A stretch of DNA of 64,000 nucleotides from Xaviernesmea oryzae. Lineage in GTDB: Bacteria; Pseudomonadota; Alphaproteobacteria; Rhizobiales; Rhizobiaceae. Within the stretch, counting starts at the first letter, position 1; the number at the start of each line of letters is the position of its first letter. The notes under the pieces were generated by a model. It was given only the letters and a program-made list of their open reading frames with translations. It was not told the origin of the DNA and did no database searches. The translations under genes were made by a program, and so were the position numbers. The stretch covers positions 62,001 to 126,000 of the forward strand of contig NZ_FOAM01000011.1 in NCBI RefSeq assembly GCF_900109605.1, written 5' to 3'. Of this stretch, positions 16,659 to 27,876 are shown one piece after another.

Positions 16659-17553
16659 GGGAAGATGTCCTTTGATCCCTTGAGTGTCTTTGCCAATCCC
16701 CCGCTGGATGCCCTTGCGGGGCGGGGGCCTGGCGTAGTTTTGCCCGGCGGCGCTGAAAACAGCACAAGCCTGGCGGTAGTCTGGATGTCCACGTACGGGA
16801 GGAAAGAACGTCTACGTTGGAGGCTCCAAGGGCGCGGGCTTGCCCGCCGCACTCATGCTTCCTACCGCTTTCGCCGGGGCTGTGCCGAAAACCTGCCGTC
16901 GTGAACGACGAGCTGAGCTTCGACCGGCAGCGGCCCCAGGCGGGCGGCAAACCACATCGGTCCAGTCTCCGGGATGAAACGCCCGAACGGCGTGATTTCT
17001 GACAGAAACCTGCTGATCTGGCAAGGTTTTTCTCCCGCGAGGCGGGAAAAGCGGCGGTCCGCATGGGCTGTTCGGTCAGGCTGGCTGAGCGAAATCCGGC
17101 GACATCGCGGCATTCGACGCAAAAGCGTCGTTTTCCAAGACGAGGTTCCGGCTTCGGTCAGGTTGATTCTGTCGCGTGCAGGCAAGGCGCAATGGGGCAT
17201 CGATATCAGGGCATTCTGCCTGTGGTGCGGCGGGACGGCGGCTTTTGCACAGGCCTATGTTCCCCTGCGGCTTCAAGCTCTTGCGGCAATGGCATTTGAC
17301 GAACGGGGGCATGCGGGGCGGAAAGCGGCTTGATGTCGGCGCCCGCTCGCGGTACCCCATGGAGACGCCCTGAACAGTCTGCCGGGACGAATGCGGCATG
17401 ACCGGCCAATGGCCGAGAACGGGTTCGCATCGCTGGCTTTTGGCCTGGGCGAGCGGCCTGATCAGACGAGAGTGCGCATGCCCTTGTGGCGCGCCGGAAG
17501 AAGGGGCAAAGCGTGCCGCCAAGGACGATGCGAAGCGTGAAGGAGTGGGCCTG
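16659..17553. other. Long region without a supported gene
   Basis: This stretch of about 895 bases lies between the divergent cold-shock gene and the J-domain gene. The first 150 or so bases must hold the cold-shock promoter and 5' leader on the minus strand. Several frames are open, but none has a good start with a Shine-Dalgarno, recognisable motifs or natural length. An unrecognised small gene is possible around 17.0-17.5 kb. Confidence 0.45.
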
Positions 17554-18165
17554 TTGATCGATCCCTATGAGCTTTTGGGCCTGGCACAGGGCGCGGATGC
17601 CGAGGCGATCCGTGCCGCCTATCGCAAGGCCGCCAAGGCCGCGCATCCGGATGCGGGTGGCGATTCCGAGGCCTTTGCCCAGCTCCAGACGGCCTATGAG
17701 CTTCTGCAGGATCCCGTGCGCCGTCGCGTTTACGACGATACCGGCTTCGACCCGGAACTGGCCGATCCCAAGGCGCTCAAAGGGCTCATGATGCTGGAAA
17801 ATCTCGTCAACGACATGATCCTGGACGAGCGTGAGCCCGGCAGCTTCGATCCGGTCGCCGCCATGCGGCGCAAGCTTTCGGACGATATCGTCAAGAGCCG
17901 CTTCCACATTCTCGAGCTGGAGCGCCACCGCACGCGCGTGCGCCACCACATCGACCGTCTGGGGCGCCGGCCGGAAACCGATGTGCTCGGCGCCATGCTT
18001 ACCGCCCGCGCCGCCACCATCACCGAAGCGATCCGCTCGGCCGAGCTGCAGATCGAAGCGATCGAGCAGGCCTATGAAATGTTGTCCGGCTATTCCTACG
18101 AGCTGGAAAACCCGCCTGTCATGGCGGTCGAACGTGCCGAAACCGAGCCTCAGGCCGCAGAGTAG
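17554..18165 (+). CDS. J-domain (DnaJ-like) protein
   Basis: A 203-residue co-chaperone-like protein. The J domain fills residues 1-65 with DPYELLGL, the HPD tripeptide in KAAHPDAGG, and QTAYELLQDPVRRRVYD. The remaining 135 or so residues are mostly helical with no zinc-finger or substrate-binding DnaJ domains, so it is a type III J protein. It probably stimulates an Hsp70. I chose the TTG at 17554 because GAAGGAG lies 8 bases upstream; an in-frame GTG at 17545 is the alternative. Longer upstream reading gives non-homologous residues. Confidence 0.82.
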   Translation: MIDPYELLGLAQGADAEAIRAAYRKAAKAAHPDAGGDSEAFAQLQTAYELLQDPVRRRVYDDTGFDPELADPKALKGLMMLENLVNDMILDEREPGSFDPVAAMRRKLSDDIVKSRFHILELERHRTRVRHHIDRLGRRPETDVLGAMLTARAATITEAIRSAELQIEAIEQAYEMLSGYSYELENPPVMAVERAETEPQAAE

Positions 18166-18570
18166 GCCGAAGCCGGCGGGGCTTTTATTGCACAGCGGCT
18201 CTGTTCCCGCGGTTTTGCGCGCGACTTGAAGGCTGTTGCGATCTTTCCGATTTGCTCTGGCCGACAAAGCCACCATCCACACGACAGTGCTAAAAAACAA
18301 ACAGCAGGTTGCACGAGCGCGCAGCCTGTGGTTCTCTGCCGCGCATTCCTGCTCAGCCGAGAAGGATAAAATAGAGCTTACACATTCTTCCATCGTCCTG
18401 CGGCAGTGGACCTGTGCAAGATCTGCCGGATCGCCCTCAAAAGTCTCAGAGCGCCGGCCCGGCAGATGGCTGGCCCTAGCCGTAAGCCGATGATGGGAGA
18501 AAAGAGGAAAGGATTGAGCCGGCCGACGCAAGCGTCGTGCCATGGCTCGCAGAGATAAAGGGAGATGTCG
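18166..18570. other. Intergenic region between the J-domain gene and the RTX gene
   Basis: The region is about 405 bases. A weak terminator-like hairpin, AAGCC/GGCTT with a TTTT tail (18170-18186), follows the J-domain stop. The rest carries no supported gene and should contain the RTX promoter. Confidence 0.45.
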
Positions 18571-19761
18571 ATGATCGGCGGCAATGTCAAACTTGAGCTG
18601 CTCTATCCCACGGTAAACGAAGCGGCGATCTATCCGGTCGTCAAGCCAGTCAGCGATACGGCGGTGGAATTCACGCCTGAGGATCTGCACCCGACGGGCC
18701 GTTCGCCCGTAGCCGTGACCCATGACATCACCGGATCGACTTACACGTTCACTGTCGTCGATAAGAATTTCTGGTTTTTCGACGCACCCTCCGGCGCGAA
18801 GGCCGCCAACACCTATGTCCTGACCTTCGATGCGCTGGGCGGGACGAGCGGCATTAGCCTGCTGAACGCCGACATCCTCAAGAACGATATGGGCTTCAGG
18901 GCCTCCGACATCACGGCCACGGGCAACCAGCTCAGCATCAATCTTTCCGGTCATGCGCATGCATCGCAATCGCAGCTCGGGCTGCAGCTCGGCTTCCTGG
19001 TTCAGGGCACCGGCAATGCCGACGCGCTCTCGGGCATGGAAGGGCGCGACAGGCTGGAAGGCGGCGCTGGCAATGACCGGCTGACCGGCGGGGCGGGCGC
19101 CGATCAGTTAATCGGTGGGACGGGAAGCGACACCGCATCCTACGCGACTGCCGCCTCCGGCCTGATCGCCGACCTGACGAAATCCGCCAACAACACCGGT
19201 GACGCCGCTGGGGACAGCTTCGATTCCATCGAAAATCTGGAGGGCTCCGCCTTTGCCGATCGGCTGACGGGCTCAGCCGAGAAGAATATCCTGACCGGCG
19301 GCGCGGGCGACGATACGCTCTTCGGTCTCGCCGGCAATGACAGTCTCTATGGCGGCGATGGCAATGACAGCCTCGACGGGGGCGCCGGAAACGACCGGAT
19401 CTTTGGCGAGCTTGGCAAGGACATTCTGACCGGCGGAGCCGGCAAGGACATCTTCTTCTTCAAGACGATCGGCGATTCCACCGCCACGGCCGCCGGCCGC
19501 GACACGATCACCGACTTCTCCGGCAAGGGCGGCGACAAGATCCACCTCGCCTTTATCGACGCTGACACCACGCGCGCCGGCAACCAGGCCTTCGACTTCA
19601 TCGGCACCAAGAACTTCACCGGCGATGCGGGCGAGCTGCGCTATAAGAAGCTCGGCGGCGATGTCTACATCTATGCCGATGTCGACGGCGACAAGAAGGC
19701 CGATTTCTCGCTGCATCTGGATGGGGTGACCGAGCTGCAGAAGGGGTATTTCTTCTTGTGA
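18571..19761 (+). CDS. RTX-type calcium-binding repeat protein
   Basis: A 396-residue protein. Residues 1-145 are a beta-rich domain of unknown role. From about residue 155 it has two runs of nonapeptide GGxGxDxxx repeats (GGAGNDRLTGGAGADQLIGG, then GGDGNDSLDGGAGNDRIFG). These fold as calcium-binding beta-rolls in secreted proteins. The acidic C-terminal 90 residues resemble a type I secretion signal region; there is no Sec signal. AAAGGGAG lies 6 bases before the ATG at 18571; an ATG at 18565 is too close to it. No type I secretion genes are adjacent. The role is not assigned. Confidence 0.85.
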   Translation: MIGGNVKLELLYPTVNEAAIYPVVKPVSDTAVEFTPEDLHPTGRSPVAVTHDITGSTYTFTVVDKNFWFFDAPSGAKAANTYVLTFDALGGTSGISLLNADILKNDMGFRASDITATGNQLSINLSGHAHASQSQLGLQLGFLVQGTGNADALSGMEGRDRLEGGAGNDRLTGGAGADQLIGGTGSDTASYATAASGLIADLTKSANNTGDAAGDSFDSIENLEGSAFADRLTGSAEKNILTGGAGDDTLFGLAGNDSLYGGDGNDSLDGGAGNDRIFGELGKDILTGGAGKDIFFFKTIGDSTATAAGRDTITDFSGKGGDKIHLAFIDADTTRAGNQAFDFIGTKNFTGDAGELRYKKLGGDVYIYADVDGDKKADFSLHLDGVTELQKGYFFL

Positions 19762-19917
19762 CTCTGGAAGGCCTGTCGAAGCATAAGGGCGCGCTCTGAT
19801 TGCGCAGAAAGCAGATTATCCTCGGCGTTGTGCCGAGGATGCTAAACTGTTGGTGACCGGGTAGTTTAACTAATCTTCAGGTCCGGTCCGACCAAAACGG
19901 TGCGGCTTTTGAAGCAG

Positions 19918-19956
19918 CTGGAGCGTCGACCTCTTCGAGGTCGAAAGGCGCTCCAG
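19918..19956. repeat. Long two-part inverted repeat between the RTX gene and uvrB
   Basis: CTGGAGCG (19918-19925) pairs with CGCTCCAG (19949-19956), and TCGACCTC (19926-19933) with GAGGTCGA (19937-19944). This gives 16 bp of stem with a TTC loop and a 4-base bulge (19945-19948). It lies between two converging genes and lacks a T-run. It could serve as a bidirectional 3' end or be a dispersed palindromic element. Confidence 0.6.
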
Positions 19957-19963
19957 CCGTCAA

Positions 19964-22948
<2,985 letters not shown>

Positions 22949-23032
22949 GGCGGGAATATGGAGGGAGTCCGCCGGAAAGAAAAGGGTCCGGCGGAACAAA
23001 GCGGGATCAATTTTGCCCTGGCGCGGTCCTGT

Positions 23033-24277
23033 TCATCGCGTGCGGGCTGGCGGGGCGACATCACGGCGGAAGAGCAGGAAGGGGATGAGCGCGATCAGCG
23101 CCACCGCTCCATGCGCCCAGTAGGCGGCGTGGAAGCCGTAGCTCTCCGTCAGCGTGCCTGCAACGATGTTGGAGGTGGAGGCGCCGATGCCTTGGACCGT
23201 CATCACCGCTGCCAGGCCGACATTGAAACGGCCCGTGCCGGAGAGGATGCGTTCGGCCGCCACAGGCGTGGCGATGCCGATCAGGCCGGCACCGAGGCCA
23301 TCCAGCACCTGCACCGGATAAATCATCCAGAAATTGTCGATGCTGCCGGCAATGGCGCCGCGGATCGGCAGGGCGAGGAGGCCGATGATGAAGATCGAGG
23401 CGAGGCCGAAGCGGCGGATGAGGAAGGGAGCGGCCACCGCAGCACCGATCATCGTCAGCTGCGCGACGCCGGTGATCAGCGCCGTGGTGCGGAAGGGCGT
23501 GCCGAGCTGAACCGAGAATTGCTGCGCGACCAGCCGGCTGATCGGCGCATTGCCGAAATGGAAGACCAGCATGATGACCGCCAGCACGATCAGCCCGCGC
23601 GAGCCCGCCAACACGGAATAGCCCGAGGGGCCTTCTTCGCCCTCGTCATGGCCGAGCCCACGCGCCACCTTGTGGTCGATCTTTTTCGGATCGATGGCCA
23701 GCGTGGCAGCAACCGCACCGATGGCAGTCGCCACCATCAGCACGACAATGCCCGGAAGGCCGTAGAAGGTCGCAGCGAAGTAGACGCCGGCGAGCGACGC
23801 GACATTGCCGGCATGGTTCCAGAACTCGTTGCGCGATACCTGGTGCGGAAAGGCGGCTTCGCCGACCAGCCCGAGCGTCAGCCCCATCAGGGCCGGGCCG
23901 ATCACCGCGCCGACGATGGCGGTCACCGTCTGGCCGCCAACCACGACAGCCATGTTGGGCATGGCCAGCGTCCACAGCGCGGCGGCGGTCACCAGCGTCA
24001 CCGGGATGATGACCAGCAGACGCTTATAAGGGGAGTTATCGACTAAGGCGCCGAAGAGCGGGGTGACGGCCATGCCGAGCACGCCGCCAAAGGTGGCAAT
24101 CATGCCCAGCGAAAAGGGCGACCAGCCCTGCGTTGCCAGGAAGGCATCGAGAAAAGGTCCCAGACCGTCTCGTGCATCGGCGAGAAAGAAATTGACGAAG
24201 GCAAGGGCGACCAGCGGTGTCGCGACCAGGGCAGCGCCCGTGTTGCGCGGCAGATGCAGGGCGGCGTCGTGCGACAT
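23033..24277 (-). CDS. Major facilitator superfamily transporter
   Basis: A 414-residue, 12-span membrane protein. The N-terminal half starts ALVATPLVALAFVNFFLAD, and the loop-2 region carries LFGALVDNSPYKR, which resembles the MFS A motif. A central loop with a DHKVARGLGHDEGEEGPSG stretch separates the two six-helix halves. It probably exports or imports a small molecule by proton coupling; the substrate cannot be inferred. The ATG at 24277 is preferred: GAGG lies close upstream and the preceding residues are not membrane-like. Same strand as uvrB, but over 80 bases away. Confidence 0.82.
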   Translation of the reverse strand: MSHDAALHLPRNTGAALVATPLVALAFVNFFLADARDGLGPFLDAFLATQGWSPFSLGMIATFGGVLGMAVTPLFGALVDNSPYKRLLVIIPVTLVTAAALWTLAMPNMAVVVGGQTVTAIVGAVIGPALMGLTLGLVGEAAFPHQVSRNEFWNHAGNVASLAGVYFAATFYGLPGIVVLMVATAIGAVAATLAIDPKKIDHKVARGLGHDEGEEGPSGYSVLAGSRGLIVLAVIMLVFHFGNAPISRLVAQQFSVQLGTPFRTTALITGVAQLTMIGAAVAAPFLIRRFGLASIFIIGLLALPIRGAIAGSIDNFWMIYPVQVLDGLGAGLIGIATPVAAERILSGTGRFNVGLAAVMTVQGIGASTSNIVAGTLTESYGFHAAYWAHGAVALIALIPFLLFRRDVAPPARTR

Positions 24278-24625
24278 GAGGACCTCGATCAGAGCATAGG
24301 CCGCGACAGCGCCGGCGGGCGAGGGCGGCGGGTGGATCCGTTTGGCGTTTCTCCACCTGTGCGCCAGGTCCGGATCATGCAGGTCACCTCGACAACCGCA
24401 TCCTTCCCGTCGCCCGGCGGCAGGCTGTAGCGGCAACTTCCGCGGGCAGGCTTCGGGTGCAGCGTCGCAGAAAAGCGTAAGGTGCTGCTTCAGTTCCGCA
24501 TATTCGAATATTTTTTGAGGCTTGTGCCGCTGTGGCCGATACCGCACGCGGTAGCATCGCTGCTGGCAAGTGCGAGGGGCCGCCGCCGTCGGACATATCG
24601 TTCGTAGTCTTTCAGATCGAGCCGG

Positions 24626-25003
24626 CTATTCCGCCGGCAGCGGTTTCGGCTTGCCGTCATCGTCCAGCGCCACCATGACGAAGGTCGCTTCGGTGACCTT
24701 TTCCAGGGCCCGGTGGCGGTTGCGCTGGGCCCAGGCTTCGACATGGAGGGTGATCGAGGTTCGGCCGACGCGGGTAATGTCGGTATAGACATTGAGCGTA
24801 TCGCCGATCTTCACCGGCAGATCGAAGGCCATTTCCTTCACCGCCGCCGTGACCACGCGGCCGCGCGCCCGTTCGGCGGCGCGAATGCCGCAGGACAGGT
24901 CCATCTGCGCCATGACCCAGCCGCCGAAAATGTCCCCTGCCGGATTGGCGTCGGCGGGCATGGCGAGTGTGCGAAGGGTGAGTTCGCCGGTGGGCTTGGT
25001 CAT
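24626..25003 (-). CDS. Acyl-CoA thioesterase, hotdog fold (YciA type)
   Basis: A 125-residue single hotdog domain with the YciA/BACH signature. It opens RTLAMPADANPAGDIFGGWVMAQMD, where the Asp of NPAGDIFGG is the catalytic residue. It continues VKIGDTLNVYTDITRVGRTSITLHVE. The enzyme hydrolyses acyl-CoA thioesters in the cytoplasm. The ATG at 25003 follows a GGAG 11 bases upstream. It is monocistronic. Confidence 0.9.
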   Translation of the reverse strand: MTKPTGELTLRTLAMPADANPAGDIFGGWVMAQMDLSCGIRAAERARGRVVTAAVKEMAFDLPVKIGDTLNVYTDITRVGRTSITLHVEAWAQRNRHRALEKVTEATFVMVALDDDGKPKPLPAE

Positions 25004-25309
25004 GGGTCTTCGGTCTCCAGAACGGTTCGGGGCGGACGGCGTGACGCCTGGCGAGCCAGAACGGTCCGCCTCGCGTCCAGGCGCCTTGTGACGTCGGGCG
25101 CGCGGGTGGTGCCGCAGGCCGTCTGCGAGACACAGTAGAGCAAGCAGAATGGCAGAGAAAAGCCCTTTTTCGCCGCCATTCTGATCGCCGCACAAGAGCG
25201 CGGTAAAAGGGGGCCTTAAACCTGAACATCCTGCGGGAGATCAGCCTCACGCAAAGACGACTTTATATCGTAAATTATTAACTTATTATCTTCGTGAAGG
25301 ATGGTTTCG
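25004..25309. other. Divergent intergenic region
   Basis: About 306 bases between the thioesterase gene (minus) and the hypothetical gene at 25310. The right end (25255-25295) is strongly AT-rich and probably holds the promoter of the hypothetical gene. No RNA gene or small ORF is convincing. Confidence 0.4.
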
Positions 25310-26122
25310 ATGTCGATGATTTCAGCCTTTAGACATTATCGCATGGTGCGTTCGGGTGGCTACAACCTTGCGCAGAACAGTGACGACGCAACGAAGACGA
25401 CGGCGAAGGCAAACGACTCCGGCGCATCCGCGCTCAGCCGCCTGCGCGCGTGGTCCGTCACCACACCCCGATCCGCGACACCATCGCAATCGACAGCCGC
25501 AACGTCATCCTCCAGCAGTTCCGCCGTGAAGACCATCCGGATGGACAGCTCCACGCAGCAGGCGGTGGATGCCCGCGCGCTTCTCGATGCGGCCTACCAG
25601 AAGCGCGGCAAGAAGGCGGATGAAACGGCAACGATCAATGACTGGCACAACAAGATCGGGCTCGGAACCTTCGATCGCGGGGCGCTGCAGGCGATGATCG
25701 TCAATCGCGGCGGGCTGTTTTCGAAACTCGAAGTCGATGCCGCGCAGATCGAAATGCAAGGCCGCAAGTCGGCGGCCATCTTCTCGGCCGACCCGACCGG
25801 TCTGCAGAAAGCCGCCGCCGCCAAGGCGTCGATCGATTTCCTGGATGCCGGTGGCGATGACGAGAAAGCCAGCTTCGCCTGGGCCGAGGAGCGTGCATCC
25901 GCGCAGATCGACTACAAGGCTGCGACCAAGTCCTCCAGCAGCAAGGCCGCCGATGTCACCAGCAGCAATTCCATCGTCAAGCTGCTGGTGGCTGCGCGCG
26001 AGGAAGCTACGGTGGCCGGCAAGTCGGCGGCCGACTATATCTCCATGCCATCCTATCAGAAGGCGGTCGACCTCTCGCAATTGATCAACCGCAGCCGGTC
26101 GTCCGTTTCCTGGACGCTGTGA
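25310..26122 (+). CDS. Hypothetical Ser/Ala-rich protein
   Basis: A 270-residue protein I do not recognise. A short N-terminus (SMISAFRHYRMVRSGGYNL) is followed by a low-complexity Ser/Thr/Ala linker (residues 25-75). A helical domain then contains DARALLDAAYQKRGKKADE and GALQAMIVNRGGLFSKLE, and another Ser-rich linker precedes a helical end. It has no Sec signal or membrane span. GAAGG ends 9 bases before the ATG at 25310. The pattern of helical domains joined by polar linkers could suit a secreted or cell-surface-appendage-related protein, but that is a guess. Confidence 0.65.
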   Translation: MSMISAFRHYRMVRSGGYNLAQNSDDATKTTAKANDSGASALSRLRAWSVTTPRSATPSQSTAATSSSSSSAVKTIRMDSSTQQAVDARALLDAAYQKRGKKADETATINDWHNKIGLGTFDRGALQAMIVNRGGLFSKLEVDAAQIEMQGRKSAAIFSADPTGLQKAAAAKASIDFLDAGGDDEKASFAWAEERASAQIDYKAATKSSSSKAADVTSSNSIVKLLVAAREEATVAGKSAADYISMPSYQKAVDLSQLINRSRSSVSWTL

Positions 26123-26358
26123 GGCGCGCCTTGCCAACAGCGGTGTAGCAAGTAAGGAAACATTTACCCTGTTGGCCGATCCTGGTGCGCGACAGGCCTG
26201 TGCCATGCCGGCGTCTCATAAAGGACCCATCGGCACCGCAGCTTGGGCAGCGACGATCATCGGATGGGCCCATGCGCTTCAAGGACAGATTGACATCGGG
26301 CGTCTTGGCCCGTCCGCCGCTTCCGCGCCCGGCTTTGGCTCTGATGGAGCTTGGACCG

Positions 26359-27573
26359 GTGCGCCGAGGTGCAGCGCCGGGCTGCAGTCTGGTGAGGAAG
26401 GCGGGTTTCGTGGCGCTGCTGGCAGTGCTCTCGGCCTGCACCTCCGAGGGGCTGGAGCTCGAACCTTCCGCCCGGATCGATCCCGAGCGCGCGGCGCCGG
26501 TAAGGTCCATGACGGGTGCGGCACGCGGCATGCCGACCGTGGAACCACCGCCCGGGCCTGCTTCCGCGCCCCTGTCCGCGCCCGAGCCGGAAGAGCAACT
26601 GCCGCCGGCGTCATCGTCTCCAGGCTATCCCGGCCAGGCGGCCTCGGCTGGCTATTCCGGCCGGAGTGCTGCGGCCGGTGTCGATATCGATGGCATGCTG
26701 GGCGAGCCCGCGATCACCGGCCTTGCCGAGGAGGAAGCCGGGCAGATCGCCGAGGGTCGCACGAGCCAGCCGGTGGTCGATGGTATCGGCGGCAAGGTGC
26801 ATGCGCTCCCTGCCAGCCGCCGCGCCTTGAAAAGCGAGGCCGAGCCGGCGATGGATTCAGACCTGCCGCCGCTGATGCCGGCTTCCCGCCGCTCGGCTGC
26901 CGAAGCGCCTTCGGGCCCGTCGCCGGGCAGCCCTGCCGGCGCGGACCAGGTGGCATTCATTCCCCGCCTTGCGCCGAAGAGCGATGCGCCGATGTCGCTG
27001 CCAGCGCCATCAGGCGCGCTCCCGGCCGATGAGGTGGCCTGCCGCCGCCAGCTCGACGCGCTCGGCGTCGTCTATCGCGCGGTGCCGCCGATCGCCAAGG
27101 GCCCTGCCTGCGGCATCGACCATCCGGTGCAGCTCTCGGGCCTTTCGGGTCAGATTGCCGTCAGCCCGGCCGTGACGCTCAATTGCCGGACAACGCTCGC
27201 TTTCGCCGCTTGGGTCAAAAACGAGCTCGCTCCGGCGGCGCGCCTGCGCTATCTCTCCGGCATCGCCGTGGTCAAACCGCTCGGCGGCTATTCCTGCCGA
27301 ACGATGAACAGCCAGCGCGGCAATCCCATGTCGGAGCACGCCCATGGCAATGCCATCGATGTCGGTAAATTCGTGCTCAAGAGCGGCAAGGAGATCGACG
27401 TGCGCAAGCCCGGCTTCTTCGCGTTCCGCGAAAAGGGTCTGCTGAAGGCGGTGCGCGCCGATAGCTGCAAATATTTCAATACCGTGCTCGGCCCGGGCAG
27501 CGACCCGCACCACAAGGATCATTTTCACTTCGACCTGCGCGAGCGCCGCTCCGGCTATCGTCATTGCGACTGA
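26359..27573 (+). CDS. Extensin-like lipoprotein (extensin-like C-terminal domain)
   Basis: A 404-residue protein. A lipoprotein signal (VRKAGFVALLAVLSAC, Cys at about residue 27) is followed by a Pro/Ala/Ser-rich region of about 190 residues. A C-terminal extensin-like domain from about residue 225 follows, with CRRQLDALGV, LNCRTTLAF and the metal-site-like pair EHAHGNAIDV and HHKDHFHFDL. The latter resembles LAS-type peptidoglycan peptidases, so a cell-wall hydrolase role is plausible. The start is uncertain: GTG 26359 has GGAG 9 bases upstream; ATG 26344, ATG 26272 and GTG 26392 are alternatives. Confidence 0.78.
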   Translation: MRRGAAPGCSLVRKAGFVALLAVLSACTSEGLELEPSARIDPERAAPVRSMTGAARGMPTVEPPPGPASAPLSAPEPEEQLPPASSSPGYPGQAASAGYSGRSAAAGVDIDGMLGEPAITGLAEEEAGQIAEGRTSQPVVDGIGGKVHALPASRRALKSEAEPAMDSDLPPLMPASRRSAAEAPSGPSPGSPAGADQVAFIPRLAPKSDAPMSLPAPSGALPADEVACRRQLDALGVVYRAVPPIAKGPACGIDHPVQLSGLSGQIAVSPAVTLNCRTTLAFAAWVKNELAPAARLRYLSGIAVVKPLGGYSCRTMNSQRGNPMSEHAHGNAIDVGKFVLKSGKEIDVRKPGFFAFREKGLLKAVRADSCKYFNTVLGPGSDPHHKDHFHFDLRERRSGYRHCD

Positions 27574-27619
27574 GCGGCTTGAAGAGCATCCGGTTGCCGC
27601 GCGGCGCGGAGCGCTGGAC

Positions 27620-27645
27620 AAAAAAAGGCCGGCATCATGCCGGCC
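27620..27645 (-). terminator. Minus-strand Rho-independent terminator with no obvious gene
   Basis: GGCCGGCA (27627-27634) and TGCCGGCC (27638-27645) form a perfect 8-bp stem with a TCA loop. The run of seven A residues at 27620-27626 gives a U7 tail only on the minus strand. No annotated minus-strand gene lies to the right, so the terminated transcript is unexplained. Confidence 0.65.
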
Positions 27646-27740
27646 AAAAAGGAACGGGACCAAGCGCAGAGGGGACTGCCGACGAGGTCCATGCAGCGAA
27701 TCTGGTGTGCGCAGCTTCGCAAGGCGGACCCTGCACCGGC

Positions 27741-27803
27741 GGCGTCACGATTTGATGACGAAGACGCGACGGGATGATGACGGCAGCGATAGTTCGTCCA
27801 TCA
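27741..27803 (-). CDS. Possible 20-residue small ORF upstream of the minus-strand terminator
   Basis: Reading the minus strand from about 27803, a short ORF encodes MLMDELSLPSSSRRVFVIKS. AGGA lies just before its first two ATG codons. It ends roughly 95 bases before the U7-tailed hairpin at 27645-27620. Nothing else supports it, and it may simply lie inside a small RNA. I list it because the terminator needs a transcript. Confidence 0.25.
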
Positions 27804-27876
27804 GCATTCCTGCATGCTTGCTTTCGCTTTCCGCACCGGCCTGATAGGAAGAGCCGACGCAGCGAGGCGGAGACTC

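Noticed and set aside
17206..18969. Minus-strand frame of 587 codons over the J-domain and RTX starts
   Set aside because: It overlaps two supported genes and shows no coherent domain.
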